Notes: generated by a model not told the origin, from the letters alone. Positions 16,819 through 25,727 are shown, counted from the first letter of the stretch. The stretch is 64,000 nt of DNA from an uncultured Desulfobacter sp. (GCF_963664415.1 NZ_OY761440.1:868001-932000), one strand, 5' to 3'. Made by a program: numbers and translations.

Positions 16819-17541
16819 ATGAACCAGACATTGAAAAAATCAGATGCCTCTACTATCAGACTGGTAACAGTAGCAGGACCGCCTTCAAGCGGAAAAACCT
16901 CTTTTATCCTGCATACGGCAGCAGTGCTTTTGGAACAAGGGCTTCGTATTGGTATCATCAAATTTGATTGCCTCACCGGAGACGATCACAAAAGATATGA
17001 ACGGGCAGGCCTGCCAGTGAAAAAGGGGTTGGCCGGGGCGTTGTGCCCGGATCATTTTTTTATTGCCAATATCGAGGCCTGCGTGCAATGGGGTATGGAC
17101 CAAGGTTTCCACCTGCTGATCAGTGAAAGCGCAGGGCTTTGTAACCGGTGCTCGCCCCATATTAAAGGGGTTATGGCCGTCTGTGTCATCGATCATTTAA
17201 GCGGTGTGCATACACCCCGAAAAATCGGTCCTATGCTGAAAAACGCCGATCTTGTGGTGCTGACCAAGGGTGATATTGTATCCCAGGCCGAACGGGAAGT
17301 CTTTTCCTTTCGTGTCCGGCAAGCCAACGCAAAAGCCGCGGTACTGCCGGTCAATGGGTTGACGGGCCAGGGTTCTCTTTTGTGTGCCGGCCATTTTAAA
17401 ACAGCCCCTGCCATCCATTCATTAAACGGGATGCGTCTTCGGTTTACCATGCCGACCGCCCTGTGTTCCTATTGCCTGGGTGAGACCAAAATCGGGCCTG
17501 ACAGTCAAATCGGCAATGTCAAAACCATGGATTTTACGTAA
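16819..17541 (+). CDS. HypB/CooC-like P-loop GTPase with two CxxC pairs
   Basis: The 240-residue cytoplasmic protein resembles SIMIBI-class metallochaperone GTPases (HypB, UreG, CooC). The P-loop is GPPSSGKT (20-27), the switch region IKFDCLTGDDHKRYERAG (48-64) matches the HypB layout, and LTKGDIV (148-154) provides the guanine-specificity TKxD. Two cysteine pairs, C108-x2-C111 (GLCNRCSPH) and C216-x2-C219 (ALCSYCLG), could bind a metal. HypB proper has different N-terminal metal motifs and no hydrogenase genes are nearby, so the client is unknown. The stop codon overlaps the next start (TAATG), which implies translational coupling to the ABC ATPase. Confidence 0.82.
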   Translation: MNQTLKKSDASTIRLVTVAGPPSSGKTSFILHTAAVLLEQGLRIGIIKFDCLTGDDHKRYERAGLPVKKGLAGALCPDHFFIANIEACVQWGMDQGFHLLISESAGLCNRCSPHIKGVMAVCVIDHLSGVHTPRKIGPMLKNADLVVLTKGDIVSQAEREVFSFRVRQANAKAAVLPVNGLTGQGSLLCAGHFKTAPAIHSLNGMRLRFTMPTALCSYCLGETKIGPDSQIGNVKTMDFT

Positions 17542-18590
17542 TGAAACAAATGGACACAAAACATGGTAGCGATACGGACCTGTTGAATATCAAGGTTGAC
17601 GCGCTGATGGAAAAATATCCATATTTGAAGGATTTCTTCAACGCCCTTGAGATTGCACCTTATCCGAAACATAAGACATTGGTTATGCTCATCGAAAGTC
17701 TAACCACAGACCATTTGTCCCAATTTGGTCTGGACCATGAAGCCCTGTCCGCCCAGATTTTGGAATTTATTGCAACGATGGAGCAGTGCCGCCACAAGGG
17801 CCATGGCAAGCTGGAATACCTTGTCATTGAAGCCGGATTCGATAAAAACCAAACCGCTGAAGCCATGGGAATAACTCTTTTCCCCGGCGAGGTGGTCAGC
17901 GTGGTGGGCCCCACCGGTTCAGGCAAAAGCCAGCTTCTTTCCGATATTGAATGCCTGGCCCAAGGGGACACACCCTCGGGTCGAAACGTGTTACCGAACG
18001 GCAAACCGATGGATGCCCAGTCGCGTTTTTCCGGCGAATTCAGGCTGGTGGCCCAACTTTCCCAGAATATGAATTTTGTCATGGACCTGACTGTGGAGGC
18101 ATTCTTGCAGATGCATGCCGAAAGCCGCCTGATTGACAATATTTCTGAAAAAATAGAACAAATCTACCAGGCAGCGGTCATGCTTGCCGGAGAACCTTTT
18201 TCCCTGAACACAGCCATCACCTCTCTTTCCGGCGGCCAGTCCCGGGCCCTGATGATCGCCGATGTGGCCTATCTGAGTGCATCCCCAGTGGTGTTGATTG
18301 ATGAAATTGAAAATGCAGGCATAGACCGCGTCAAAGCCATCTCATTGTTGCTCAATAAAGAAAAAATTGTTTTGCTTGCCACCCATGATCCATTGCTTGC
18401 CCTATCGTGTGACCGACGCATTGTAATAAAAAACGGCGGCATTGCCGATGTTGTCAAAACCTTGGATGCGGAGAAAAAAAGCGCTGCCTGCCTGTCTGAT
18501 TTGGACAAAAAGCTGGGACTTTTGCGGGAACGGGTTCGAAAGGGCAAACATCTGATTTTTGATCAAAATTTTTTCTTTGACCATCCTTGA
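17541..18590 (+). CDS. ABC-type ATPase with DUF1858-like N-terminal domain
   Basis: The protein has 349 residues. About 17-80 (IKVDALMEKYPYLKDFFNAL, then LDHEALSAQILEF) repeats the DUF1858 layout seen in the first gene of the unit. From about 95 it is an ABC cassette: Walker A GPTGSGKS (123-130), signature LSGGQ (229-233), Walker B with catalytic E255 in VVLIDEIENAG, H-loop in LLATHDPL. A single cassette with no membrane domain and no permease gene nearby suggests a soluble role, such as ATP-driven remodelling or cofactor loading. An unlinked permease cannot be excluded. It shares one base with the preceding GTPase stop. Confidence 0.82.
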   Translation: MKQMDTKHGSDTDLLNIKVDALMEKYPYLKDFFNALEIAPYPKHKTLVMLIESLTTDHLSQFGLDHEALSAQILEFIATMEQCRHKGHGKLEYLVIEAGFDKNQTAEAMGITLFPGEVVSVVGPTGSGKSQLLSDIECLAQGDTPSGRNVLPNGKPMDAQSRFSGEFRLVAQLSQNMNFVMDLTVEAFLQMHAESRLIDNISEKIEQIYQAAVMLAGEPFSLNTAITSLSGGQSRALMIADVAYLSASPVVLIDEIENAGIDRVKAISLLLNKEKIVLLATHDPLLALSCDRRIVIKNGGIADVVKTLDAEKKSAACLSDLDKKLGLLRERVRKGKHLIFDQNFFFDHP

Positions 18591-18667
18591 TTCCATTTTC
18601 AAATTGACATTTTGAGCCCAAACCATTAAATATTTAAGTTTTGATATGGTCGGCTGGGTAAAATGTG

Positions 18668-18673
18668 TATAAT
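18668..18673 (+). promoter_or_regulatory. Possible -10 element for the his-engB-era operon
   Basis: TATAAT lies in an AT-rich gap (18591-18781) about 110 bp before hisI. No well-spaced -35 hexamer is visible (TTGATA at 18641 is 21 bases away). Confidence 0.35.
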
Positions 18674-18781
18674 ATTAAGGTGCTTCCAAATTGATTGAGC
18701 GCGTTGATGGCCCGGCTTCAAGCGGCATTTGCCGCCTTCAATTTATCGAACACTCAAAATTATAAGGAAGACAAAAGCGTC

Positions 18782-19156
18782 ATGCCGGAACTTGATTTTG
18801 ACAAAACCGGCGGGCTGATCCCCGCCATTGCCCAGGACGCGGACACCGGTGAAGTGCTGATGATGGCCTATATGAATAAAGAGGCCTTTGAAGAAACACT
18901 TGCCTGCGGCAATGCAGTCTATTACAGCCGGTCCAGGAAAAAATTATGGAAAAAGGGAGAAACCTCGGGACACGTTCAAAAGGTCAAAGAAATCCGGGTG
19001 GACTGTGACAACGACACCGTGCTTCTCAAGGTGACCCAGATTGGCGGTGCAGCCTGCCATAAAGGGTATAAAAGCTGTTTTTACAGAATTGTTGAAAACA
19101 ATGAATTCAAAATAGTTGAACAGCGGGTCTTTGACCCGGAAGAGGTATACAAATAA
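18782..19156 (+). CDS. hisI: Phosphoribosyl-AMP cyclohydrolase
   Basis: This 124-residue enzyme catalyses step 3 of histidine synthesis, opening the purine ring of phosphoribosyl-AMP. Family signatures are GLIPAIAQDADTGEVLMMAYMN, YYSRSRKKLWKKGETSG and the metal-binding DCDNDTVLLKV followed by GGAACHKGYKSCFYR. The start is ATG 18782 behind AAGGAAG; an in-frame TTG at 18695 would add 29 unusual residues. This is the single-domain form without the HisE pyrophosphatase. It ends one base into the hisG start region, so the two are coupled. Confidence 0.96.
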   Translation: MPELDFDKTGGLIPAIAQDADTGEVLMMAYMNKEAFEETLACGNAVYYSRSRKKLWKKGETSGHVQKVKEIRVDCDNDTVLLKVTQIGGAACHKGYKSCFYRIVENNEFKIVEQRVFDPEEVYK

Positions 19157-20031
19157 TGGATAAAAAGTTAAAGCTGGGTATTCCCAAGGGAAGCCTGCAG
19201 AATGCAACTGTCAACCTGTTCAGACGTTCGGGATGGAAAATAAACGTGGAAGGCAGAAGCTACTTCCCGGACATTGATGATGACACCATTGAATGCGCCC
19301 TGTGCCGGGCCCAGGAAATGTCCATTAATGTGGAATCCGGCGTTATTGATGCCGGGCTGACCGGCCTTGACTGGATAGCAGAGCACGAGTCCGATGTCCA
19401 CGTCGTAACCGATCTTGTTTATTCAAAGGTATCCGCCCGCCCGGCCCGGTGGGTGATCGCCGTAGCAGGTGATTCCGAGATAAACACCCTTGAGGATCTG
19501 GAAGGCAAAACCATCTCCACCGAGCTTGTAAAATTTACAAAACGCTTTTTTGAATCCCGCAACATTAATGTGAATGTTAAATTTTCCTGGGGTGCCACAG
19601 AAGCCAAGATCGTATCCGGCCTGGCCGATGCCATTGTGGAGATTACGGAGACCGAAAGCACGATCCGGGCGCACAATTTAAAGGTGATCCACGAGATCAT
19701 GAAAACCAACACCCAGCTTATTGCCAATAAAACCGCATGGCAGGATCCGGTCAAGCGGGAAAAAATTGAGCAGATTGCCATGTTGCTCCAGGCAGCCCTT
19801 GTGGCAGAAAAGCTTGTGATGCTTAAAATGAACGTCCCTGAATCAAAAATTGCTGGTGTGGTAGACCTCCTGCCAAGTCTCAACGCCCCCACCGTGGGCT
19901 CCCTTTACCAGTCCGACTGGTTCTCCGTAGAGACCGTGGTTGAAAACAGTGTGGTCCGGGATCTGATCCCCCAACTGTTGAAGGCTGGTGCTGAAGGTAT
20001 CATTGAATGCGCATTGAACAAGGTGATCTGA
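19156..20031 (+). CDS. hisG: ATP phosphoribosyltransferase, long form
   Basis: This 291-residue enzyme catalyses the committed step of histidine synthesis, joining ATP and PRPP. LKLGIPKGSLQ at the N-terminus, ESGVIDAGLTGLDW and the GLADAIVEITETESTIRAHN phosphate-binding region are typical. The roughly 75-residue C-terminal ACT-like domain (APTVGSLYQSDWFSVETVV onward) marks the long, histidine-feedback-inhibited form that works without HisZ. It shares its first base with the end of hisI and is followed 2 bases later by the aminotransferase. Confidence 0.97.
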   Translation: MDKKLKLGIPKGSLQNATVNLFRRSGWKINVEGRSYFPDIDDDTIECALCRAQEMSINVESGVIDAGLTGLDWIAEHESDVHVVTDLVYSKVSARPARWVIAVAGDSEINTLEDLEGKTISTELVKFTKRFFESRNINVNVKFSWGATEAKIVSGLADAIVEITETESTIRAHNLKVIHEIMKTNTQLIANKTAWQDPVKREKIEQIAMLLQAALVAEKLVMLKMNVPESKIAGVVDLLPSLNAPTVGSLYQSDWFSVETVVENSVVRDLIPQLLKAGAEGIIECALNKVI

Positions 20032-20033
20032 AA

Positions 20034-21191
20034 ATGACTGTTGCCAAACGATGTGAACAGATGAAACCGTTCATTGCCATGGACGTTATGGAAAAAATCC
20101 ATAAGATGGAAGCCCAGGGGATTGACGTAATTCATATGGAGATCGGTGAGCCTGACTTCAACGTACCTGAATGCGTTAACCGGGTCTGTGTTGAAGCCTT
20201 AGAGCAAAACGAAACCTGCTACACCAACAGTTTAGGCGATATTCGCCTACGTCGGGCTATCAGCGATTATCACAAGCGCATCTACGGCACGACTGCGGAT
20301 CCCGACCAGATACTTGTAACAAACGGGACCTCTCCGGCGATGCTTCTGGTGTTCAGCGCACTGTTGGACCCCGGCGATGAGATCATCGTTTCAGATCCCC
20401 ATTATGCCTGCTATGCCAATTTCATCCGCTACGTCCAGGGAGAACCTGTTTTTGTTAAAGTGCATGAGCAAGACGGATTTATATACACTCCCGAAGCCAT
20501 CAGGGAAAAAATCACGGCTAAAACCAAGGCAATTTTTATCAATTCCCCATCCAATCCCACGGGCACCGTCATCTCCGCGGACCGGATGAAGGAAATTGTT
20601 GACGTTGCCAAAGAACACAGCCTGTACGTTGTTTCTGATGAAATTTACCATGGCCTGACCTATGAAGGCAAAGACCACTCTATTCTCGAATTTACCGACC
20701 AGGCATTTGTGCTCAACGGGTTTTCCAAACTGTTTGCCATGACAGGACTTCGGTTAGGTTACCTGATTGCCCCGCAAAAATTTGTCCGGGCTCTTCAGGT
20801 GCTGCAGCAAAATTTCTTTATCTGTGCCAATTCGGTTACCCAGCTGGCCGGAGCGGCGGCTCTGACCGATGCTGATAAGGAAACCCAGGCCATGTGTGAT
20901 ACATATAATGAGCGCAGAAAGTTCATGATCAGCCGACTTAAAAAGATGGGGCTGTCAATGATGGTGGAGCCCACCGGCGCTTTTTATGTATTTGTGAATT
21001 TCAAACATATTTCCACCGATTCCTATGCCCTTGCGTTTGATATCCTGGAAAAGGCACACATCGGGGTCACCCCAGGCATTGATTTTGGTGCCAATGGAGA
21101 AGGGTATATACGGTTTTCCTATGCAAATTCCCTGGAAAACCTTAAAATTGGAATGGATCGGTTGGAAGACTATTTGAAAAGGTATGCATGA
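20034..21191 (+). CDS. PLP-dependent aminotransferase, class I (aspartate aminotransferase type)
   Basis: This 385-residue fold-type I enzyme shows MEIGEPDFNVPE near the N-terminus, TNGTSPAMLLVFSALLDPGDE, NSPSNPTGTVI, SDEIYHGLTYEG with the cofactor-binding Asp/Tyr, catalytic Lys in GFSKLFAMTGLRLGY, and a carboxylate-binding Arg in YIRFSYANS. It is nearer to aspartate/aromatic aminotransferases than to HisC, although it follows hisG; it could still serve histidinol-phosphate or another pathway. ATG 20034 has AGGTGAT upstream. The last codons overlap engB (ATGA). Confidence 0.92.
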   Translation: MTVAKRCEQMKPFIAMDVMEKIHKMEAQGIDVIHMEIGEPDFNVPECVNRVCVEALEQNETCYTNSLGDIRLRRAISDYHKRIYGTTADPDQILVTNGTSPAMLLVFSALLDPGDEIIVSDPHYACYANFIRYVQGEPVFVKVHEQDGFIYTPEAIREKITAKTKAIFINSPSNPTGTVISADRMKEIVDVAKEHSLYVVSDEIYHGLTYEGKDHSILEFTDQAFVLNGFSKLFAMTGLRLGYLIAPQKFVRALQVLQQNFFICANSVTQLAGAAALTDADKETQAMCDTYNERRKFMISRLKKMGLSMMVEPTGAFYVFVNFKHISTDSYALAFDILEKAHIGVTPGIDFGANGEGYIRFSYANSLENLKIGMDRLEDYLKRYA

Positions 21192-21817
21192 AAATCCGTG
21201 CCGTTGAATTTATAAAAAGTGCGGTAAAACCCGCCCAGTATCCGGAGTACGATTTTCCGGAAATCGCGTTTGCGGGCAGATCCAATGTGGGGAAATCGTC
21301 TTTGATCAACACCTTGATCAACCGAAAGGACATGGTCAAAACAAGCTCCCGGCCCGGATGCACCCAGCTGATTAACTTTTTTCTGGTCAACGGCGATGTG
21401 CCCCGGGAAGAGGTCCACCAAGGCGCGTTATCCCTGGTGGACCTTCCCGGATACGGATATGCCAAGGTGTCCAAAAAAATCAGGGCACAATGGCAGCCCA
21501 TGGTGGAAACCTATGTGGGAACGCGCAACAATCTGTTAGGCCTGATTCTACTCATGGATATCCGAAGGGATCCCGGCAAAGAAGAACTCGATATGGTCCG
21601 CTGGCTTGAATCAAATCAGATGCCCTGCCTTCTGGTCTTAACCAAAGCAGATAAACTATCAAAAACAAAACAATTAAATCACCTGGATGCAGTCTGTAAA
21701 ACGTTCGACCGGGACCGAAACGGTATCGTTCTTTTTTCGGCTAAAACCCGCCAGGGTCGCCAGACCATATGGGATGAAATCCGAAACCTCATTGACTGGT
21801 ATCAGGAGGAGGATTAA
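21188..21817 (+). CDS. engB: Ribosome-biogenesis GTPase EngB/YsxC
   Basis: The 209-residue TRAFAC GTPase needed for 50S assembly has G1 GRSNVGKSS (30-38), a G2 region near SSRPGCTQ, G3 DLPGYGYA, and G4 LTKADK in the LVLTKADKLSK strand. The start overlaps the aminotransferase stop (ATGA) and the stop is directly followed by the era start, so translation is tightly coupled. Confidence 0.96.
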   Translation: MKIRAVEFIKSAVKPAQYPEYDFPEIAFAGRSNVGKSSLINTLINRKDMVKTSSRPGCTQLINFFLVNGDVPREEVHQGALSLVDLPGYGYAKVSKKIRAQWQPMVETYVGTRNNLLGLILLMDIRRDPGKEELDMVRWLESNQMPCLLVLTKADKLSKTKQLNHLDAVCKTFDRDRNGIVLFSAKTRQGRQTIWDEIRNLIDWYQEED

Positions 21818-22702
21818 ATGTCTGAAATCACCCGTTCAGGATTTGTGGGTATTATCGGTGCACCCAACGCCGGCAAATCCACACTGCTCAATCAGGTTCT
21901 TGGCCAAAAAATCTCAATTACATCCAAAAAGCCCCAGACGACTCGTGACCGTATTCTTGGTATTGTGAATCGCCCCCACTCCCAGATCGTATTTCTGGAT
22001 ACGCCGGGAATTCACAAAAGTACAACCCTGCTTAATCAGCGAATCGTAGACCAAGCGGTTCAGGCCATGGACGATGTGGATTTGATTCTTTTTATGGTGG
22101 ATACGGCATCCCGGAACTATGCGTCGGAAAAAATGATCGTAAAGAGATTTGAAACCGTTGGGAAACCTGTAATCCTGGCATTAAACAAAATTGATCTGGC
22201 CAAAAAAGCGGCTGTGTACGAACAAGTCGAAATGTTCAGGCATATGTACGCGTTTGAGACCATTGTGCCTGTCTCTGCCAGAAAAAACATCCAGGTGGGC
22301 CTGCTTCTTGATGAAGTGGAATCCCGTCTACCCCAGGGACCGCCCCTCTACCCGGAGGAGACCTTTACCGACGTTTCCGAAAAATATATGGTCAGCGAAA
22401 TTATCCGGGAAAAGGTATTCCGGCTCACCGGCATGGAGATCCCCTATTCATCAGCTGTAACGGTGGATGCCTTTGATGTGGAAAAAAAGCTGATTGTCAT
22501 CCATGCCAGCATTCATCTGGTACGCGATTCCCAGAAGGGGATCGTCATTGGCAAAAACGGCAGCATGCTCAAACGAATCGGATCAAACGCCAGAAAAGAT
22601 ATTGAGCAGATGCTGGGTAGCAAGGTACTGCTCAAACTCTTCGTCAAGGTGACCCGGGATTGGGTGTCTAATAAGCGGCACCTCAGTGAATTTGGATATT
22701 AA
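21818..22702 (+). CDS. era: GTPase Era
   Basis: This 294-residue GTPase with a C-terminal KH domain binds the 3' end of 16S rRNA during 30S maturation. G1 is GAPNAGKST (14-22), G2 is in the KKPQTTRDRI loop, G3 DTPGIH and G4 NKID. The KH part (about 205-290) includes VIGKNGSMLKRIGSNARKDIE. GGAGGAGG precedes the ATG. It is the last gene of the his-engB-era operon and is followed by repeat copy B. Confidence 0.97.
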   Translation: MSEITRSGFVGIIGAPNAGKSTLLNQVLGQKISITSKKPQTTRDRILGIVNRPHSQIVFLDTPGIHKSTTLLNQRIVDQAVQAMDDVDLILFMVDTASRNYASEKMIVKRFETVGKPVILALNKIDLAKKAAVYEQVEMFRHMYAFETIVPVSARKNIQVGLLLDEVESRLPQGPPLYPEETFTDVSEKYMVSEIIREKVFRLTGMEIPYSSAVTVDAFDVEKKLIVIHASIHLVRDSQKGIVIGKNGSMLKRIGSNARKDIEQMLGSKVLLKLFVKVTRDWVSNKRHLSEFGY

Positions 22703-22706
22703 GGTA

Positions 22707-22786
22707 TTTGGACGTAAAATCAACCAACTGCGGCGTTGCATCTGGACAACTTTGTGGACATTCGTCCCTCTAACGAGCCGTCCAAA
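22707..22786. repeat. Inverted-repeat element, copy B
   Basis: TTTGGACG (22707-22714) pairs with CGTCCAAA (22779-22786). The left end (TTTGGACG.AAAAT..ACCA.CTGCGGCGTTGC pattern) matches copy A at 169-200, and the right end (CTAACGAGCCGTCCAAACA) matches copy C. It begins four bases after the era stop codon. Confidence 0.65.
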
Positions 22787-22822
22787 CACAGGGCTATAGT
22801 TTCAATATTAAACAAAGACGAT

Positions 22823-23146
22823 ATGATAGATATAAATAATTTTTTTTCTTTTCCCGACGATATTGTAACAAAAAAAGAACGTGCCAAGGCCAGGCAGCTT
22901 AGGAGCAGTCAGTGGTGGAAGCGAAAACGATCATCCGGAATATGTCACTATTGCGAAGAACGCTTCCCCCCTAAAGAGTTGACCATGGATCATGTAATTC
23001 CCCTTTCCCGGGGAGGACGATCGGAAAAATTTAACCTGGTACCATGCTGCAAGGACTGTAATACGCAAAAACAGCGAATGCTGCCGGCGGAGTGGGATGA
23101 ATACATGCTAAGGCTTGGGGCGGATAAAAAAAATCGGCCGGAATGA
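22823..23146 (+). CDS. HNH endonuclease family protein
   Basis: This 107-residue protein has an HNH nuclease fold at about 45-95: zinc pair CHYC, catalytic DHVIPLSRGG, N in KFNLVPC, zinc pair CCKDCN and the following KQRMLPAEW. All metal and catalytic residues are present. The start at ATG 22823 excludes a longer reading that would run through repeat copy B. It has no restriction or phage partner nearby; stand-alone HNH proteins of this size are often of unknown function or HNH-type nickases. Confidence 0.82.
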   Translation: MIDINNFFSFPDDIVTKKERAKARQLRSSQWWKRKRSSGICHYCEERFPPKELTMDHVIPLSRGGRSEKFNLVPCCKDCNTQKQRMLPAEWDEYMLRLGADKKNRPE

Positions 23147-23159
23147 ATCCGGCCGTTTT
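23135..23159 (+). terminator. Rho-independent terminator after the HNH gene
   Basis: CGGCCGGA (23135-23142) pairs with TCCGGCCG (23148-23155), followed by TTTT. The HNH stop codon lies in the loop. It also lies at the end of the convergent gene 23183-23986. Confidence 0.75.
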
Positions 23160-23182
23160 GTTGAGTGATTAATGCTTAATTG

Positions 23183-23986
23183 CTATTTGTTGCTGCACAG
23201 TCTGTGGATGGTCTGAGCATGCCATTCGCCGCGACCTGAAAAGGTGGGCTGTCCAAGATCTATGAGATGCTTGGCTACCTGATCATAGGTGGCACCTTGC
23301 TCCCGCATGGTGTTAATGATATCCATGATCTCTTCTCTGGGCATCAACTCCGCCGCGCCACCGGATGATTCTGCCTGTGTTGGCGCCGGTGCTGCTGGGG
23401 GAGCAACAATCTTTCTGCGTTTCTTGACAATATTATTGCCTTGATCAGTTTGTTGGGGTTGGGGTGATGCTTTCCGGCGTTCTTCCTCGGCCATCTCCGC
23501 CCTGAGCAGATCTTCCACTGTGCCGTCCACTTCGTCTTCGTCCGGCGCCTGGGACGATACGTAATGATGCTCAAACGTCGGAGCGATATCCATTTCCTGC
23601 TCTTGGGAAAGATTCAGGCGATCCATGATGATCTCAATGGCGTCAGCCTGACGCTGAAGAAGATCTGCTGTTCTTTCCTGAATCGTAATCATATATTCCT
23701 GGTTTTTAATCAGAATATCCACCTGGGTGCCTAAATTATCCAGAATATCCGCTAAAAGAACGGTATTAGGATCTTCAGCGACCTGGTTACCGGGCGCCTG
23801 GGGCACGCCTGGCGGCATTGGACGTTTCATTTGCGGAGACCTGTTGTTACTAGGATAACCGGAGCCCCCATATGAATTGAACCTGGATGTGTTGGAATAA
23901 TACGAATTGTCAAAATTCTTTCTTGTTTTAGGTGTTCTCGCCTTTTCGGCCTGGCCGTTACGAAGGCTCTGTAAAAAATCGTTCAT
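23183..23986 (-). CDS. Uncharacterised protein with C-terminal recombinase-type helix-turn-helix
   Basis: The 267 residues fall into parts. A polar, Gly/Ser/Asn/Tyr-rich N-terminus (to about 70) looks disordered. A helical stretch (about 75-130; LLADILDNLGTQVDILIKNQ) could be a coiled coil. An acidic and Pro/Ala/Gln-rich linker follows, and the last 45 residues (MREQGATYDQVAKHLIDLGQ, then PTFSGRGEWHAQTIHRL) resemble the small helix-turn-helix found in serine recombinases and some regulators. I cannot name a family. It has its own promoter and AAGGAGAAAGAGG before the ATG. A DNA-associated scaffold is a guess. Confidence 0.7.
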   Translation of the reverse strand: MNDFLQSLRNGQAEKARTPKTRKNFDNSYYSNTSRFNSYGGSGYPSNNRSPQMKRPMPPGVPQAPGNQVAEDPNTVLLADILDNLGTQVDILIKNQEYMITIQERTADLLQRQADAIEIIMDRLNLSQEQEMDIAPTFEHHYVSSQAPDEDEVDGTVEDLLRAEMAEEERRKASPQPQQTDQGNNIVKKRRKIVAPPAAPAPTQAESSGGAAELMPREEIMDIINTMREQGATYDQVAKHLIDLGQPTFSGRGEWHAQTIHRLCSNK

Positions 23987-24134
23987 AATAAAAACCTCTT
24001 TCTCCTTGATTCCCCTTATGCCGCATGTTTAATTGTTTTTCGGCCTGGGAGTTGCCTTGGTTTTCCTTAATCAACTAATGCGAGCAATAATAAGGACTTA
24101 ATAATTCATTTTCTTTGGGTATATCGCAAGCGCT

Positions 24135-24163
24135 TTTATCTAATTTTTTAGGCCGCTTGTCAA
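24135..24163 (-). promoter_or_regulatory. Promoter for the 23183-23986 gene
   Basis: On the minus strand TTGACA (24163-24158), 17 bases, then GATAAA (24140-24135), with about 150 bp of leader. The rest of 23987-24367 shows no gene I can support; no preQ1 riboswitch consensus is recognisable before queF. Confidence 0.6.
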
Positions 24164-24367
24164 GATTTTTTTAATAAATCATTAATCTTGTACAACCAGA
24201 GATTGCATAATCCAATGTTCTTCAACAACAAATTTGCCGCGACAGTATGCTTTGAAGTATATTGAATACTTCCATGGTGTATGGTACCATAATTCCAGAA
24301 AAATTGGCAACCCGTCAGAACGAATTTTCGGGTAAAAACTGTAAAGATTTGTGATGAAAGATTGTAG

Positions 24368-24769
24368 ATGGAAAACAAGCACTACGACACCCCTTTTACA
24401 GTGGACACGGCTGATGTAATCACACCGGATCTACTGGAACCCATTGAATACGCTTATAAATCAAAGCGAAGCATTGATATTAAAATCACCCAACCTGAAT
24501 ACACGTCTGTCTGCCCCATGACAGGTTTGCCGGATAATGGCACCATCATTATCGAGTATAAGCCTGACGCACACTTGGTAGAGTTGAAGTCACTTAAATA
24601 CTATCTAATGCAGTACAGAAACGTCGGCATGTTTTATGAGCATGTGGTGAATAAAATTCTGGACGATCTGGTCTCGGTGATAAATCCTCTCTACATGAAG
24701 GTGACCGGCGAATTCACCCCGCGCGGCGGTATTTCGTCCGTAGGATCTGCTGAATATATCAAGCCTTGA
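24368..24769 (+). CDS. queF: NADPH-dependent 7-cyano-7-deazaguanine reductase
   Basis: This 133-residue single-domain (YkvM-type) QueF reduces preQ0 to preQ1 in queuosine synthesis. The catalytic Cys49 is in TSVCPMTGLPD with the partner Asp56, followed by the ELKSLKYYLMQYRN motif that binds NADPH. The length is normal for the type-I, T-fold form. The ribosome-binding site is weak (GATGAAAGA). The 3' end overlaps the convergent dusB by 11 bp. Confidence 0.95.
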   Translation: MENKHYDTPFTVDTADVITPDLLEPIEYAYKSKRSIDIKITQPEYTSVCPMTGLPDNGTIIIEYKPDAHLVELKSLKYYLMQYRNVGMFYEHVVNKILDDLVSVINPLYMKVTGEFTPRGGISSVGSAEYIKP

Positions 24770-25727
24770 GGCCGGCCTCAAAATTCCGGATCATCTCAAG
24801 AGCCTGAGCACTGCTTGCAAGGGTGGATAATTCTTTGCGGAACGCAGCAGCCCCGGACAATCCCCGGACAAACCATGAAAGCCTCCCCCTGAGCATCCTG
24901 CACGCTGTGACTTCTCCAAAATAAGAGACATACCCCTGGATCAGGGCTTCCATTTTTCTGAAGATGGCCCAAGGCTCAGGCTTGACGAATGTGCCATGGG
25001 CCACATACTGTTCGATCTGTGAAAGGATGAACGGATTGGCCATGGCCGCCCTTCCCACCATGACGGCGTCACAGCCGGTTTGGGAAAGCATTTTTCCTGC
25101 GTCCTGGGGGGTAATGATGTCGCCGTTCCCGATCACGGGAATGCGGATGGCTTGTTTAAGTCTTGCAATCAACTGCCAGTCCGCCTTCCCTTTAAATCCC
25201 TGAGCGGCTGTCCTCGGATGAAAGGTGATGGCGTTCACCCCATGGTCTTCGGCGATTTTTGCAAGATTCACGGCCTGATCTCCGGAAGCATCCCACCCGC
25301 TGCGTATTTTTATGGTAAACGGAAGCGACGTGGCATACCTGACAGACTTTAAAATTTTTTGCGCAAGGGCCGGATCCTTCATGAGGGCGACACCGGCGCC
25401 TTGCTTAACAACTTTCCTGACACTGCACCCAAAATTGATGTCAATGATATCCGCTATACCAAGATTATCGATAAATGCGGCAGCCTGCCCCATGGATATC
25501 GGATCCGACCCAAAAATCTGAACAGATAAAGGCCGTTCGTTTTCCTGCGACTTAAGCAAGGTTATCGTTTTCTCCGAGTTATAGAATATGCCTTTGGCAC
25601 TGATCATCTCCGAGCATACCACAGCACACCCGCAATCTTTTATCAGCTGTCTGAAGGGCAGATTGGTAATCCCTGCCAAAGGCGCCAGAAAGGTGATACC
25701 ATTAATTTCTAAATCTTTTATTTTCAT
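24759..25727 (-). CDS. dusB: tRNA-dihydrouridine synthase, DusB type
   Basis: This 322-residue FMN-dependent TIM-barrel enzyme reduces uridines in tRNA D-loops. Family marks are FLAPLAGITNLPFR, SEMISAKG, NFGCSVRKVVKQGAG with the catalytic Cys (where most relatives have GCP, here GCS), TIKIRSGWD and HPRTAAQGFKG, GNGDI and VMVGRAAMANP. Compared with the second dus gene at 32200-33186 it is nearer to the DusB group. It is the last gene of a minus-strand group with the DUF1848 gene and a small hypothetical. Confidence 0.93.
   Translation of the reverse strand: MKIKDLEINGITFLAPLAGITNLPFRQLIKDCGCAVVCSEMISAKGIFYNSEKTITLLKSQENERPLSVQIFGSDPISMGQAAAFIDNLGIADIIDINFGCSVRKVVKQGAGVALMKDPALAQKILKSVRYATSLPFTIKIRSGWDASGDQAVNLAKIAEDHGVNAITFHPRTAAQGFKGKADWQLIARLKQAIRIPVIGNGDIITPQDAGKMLSQTGCDAVMVGRAAMANPFILSQIEQYVAHGTFVKPEPWAIFRKMEALIQGYVSYFGEVTACRMLRGRLSWFVRGLSGAAAFRKELSTLASSAQALEMIRNFEAGLKA

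Noticed and set aside
24160..24378. 72-codon minus-strand frame before queF
   Set aside because: It overlaps the queF start and the promoter of 23183-23986, and shows no recognisable domain.
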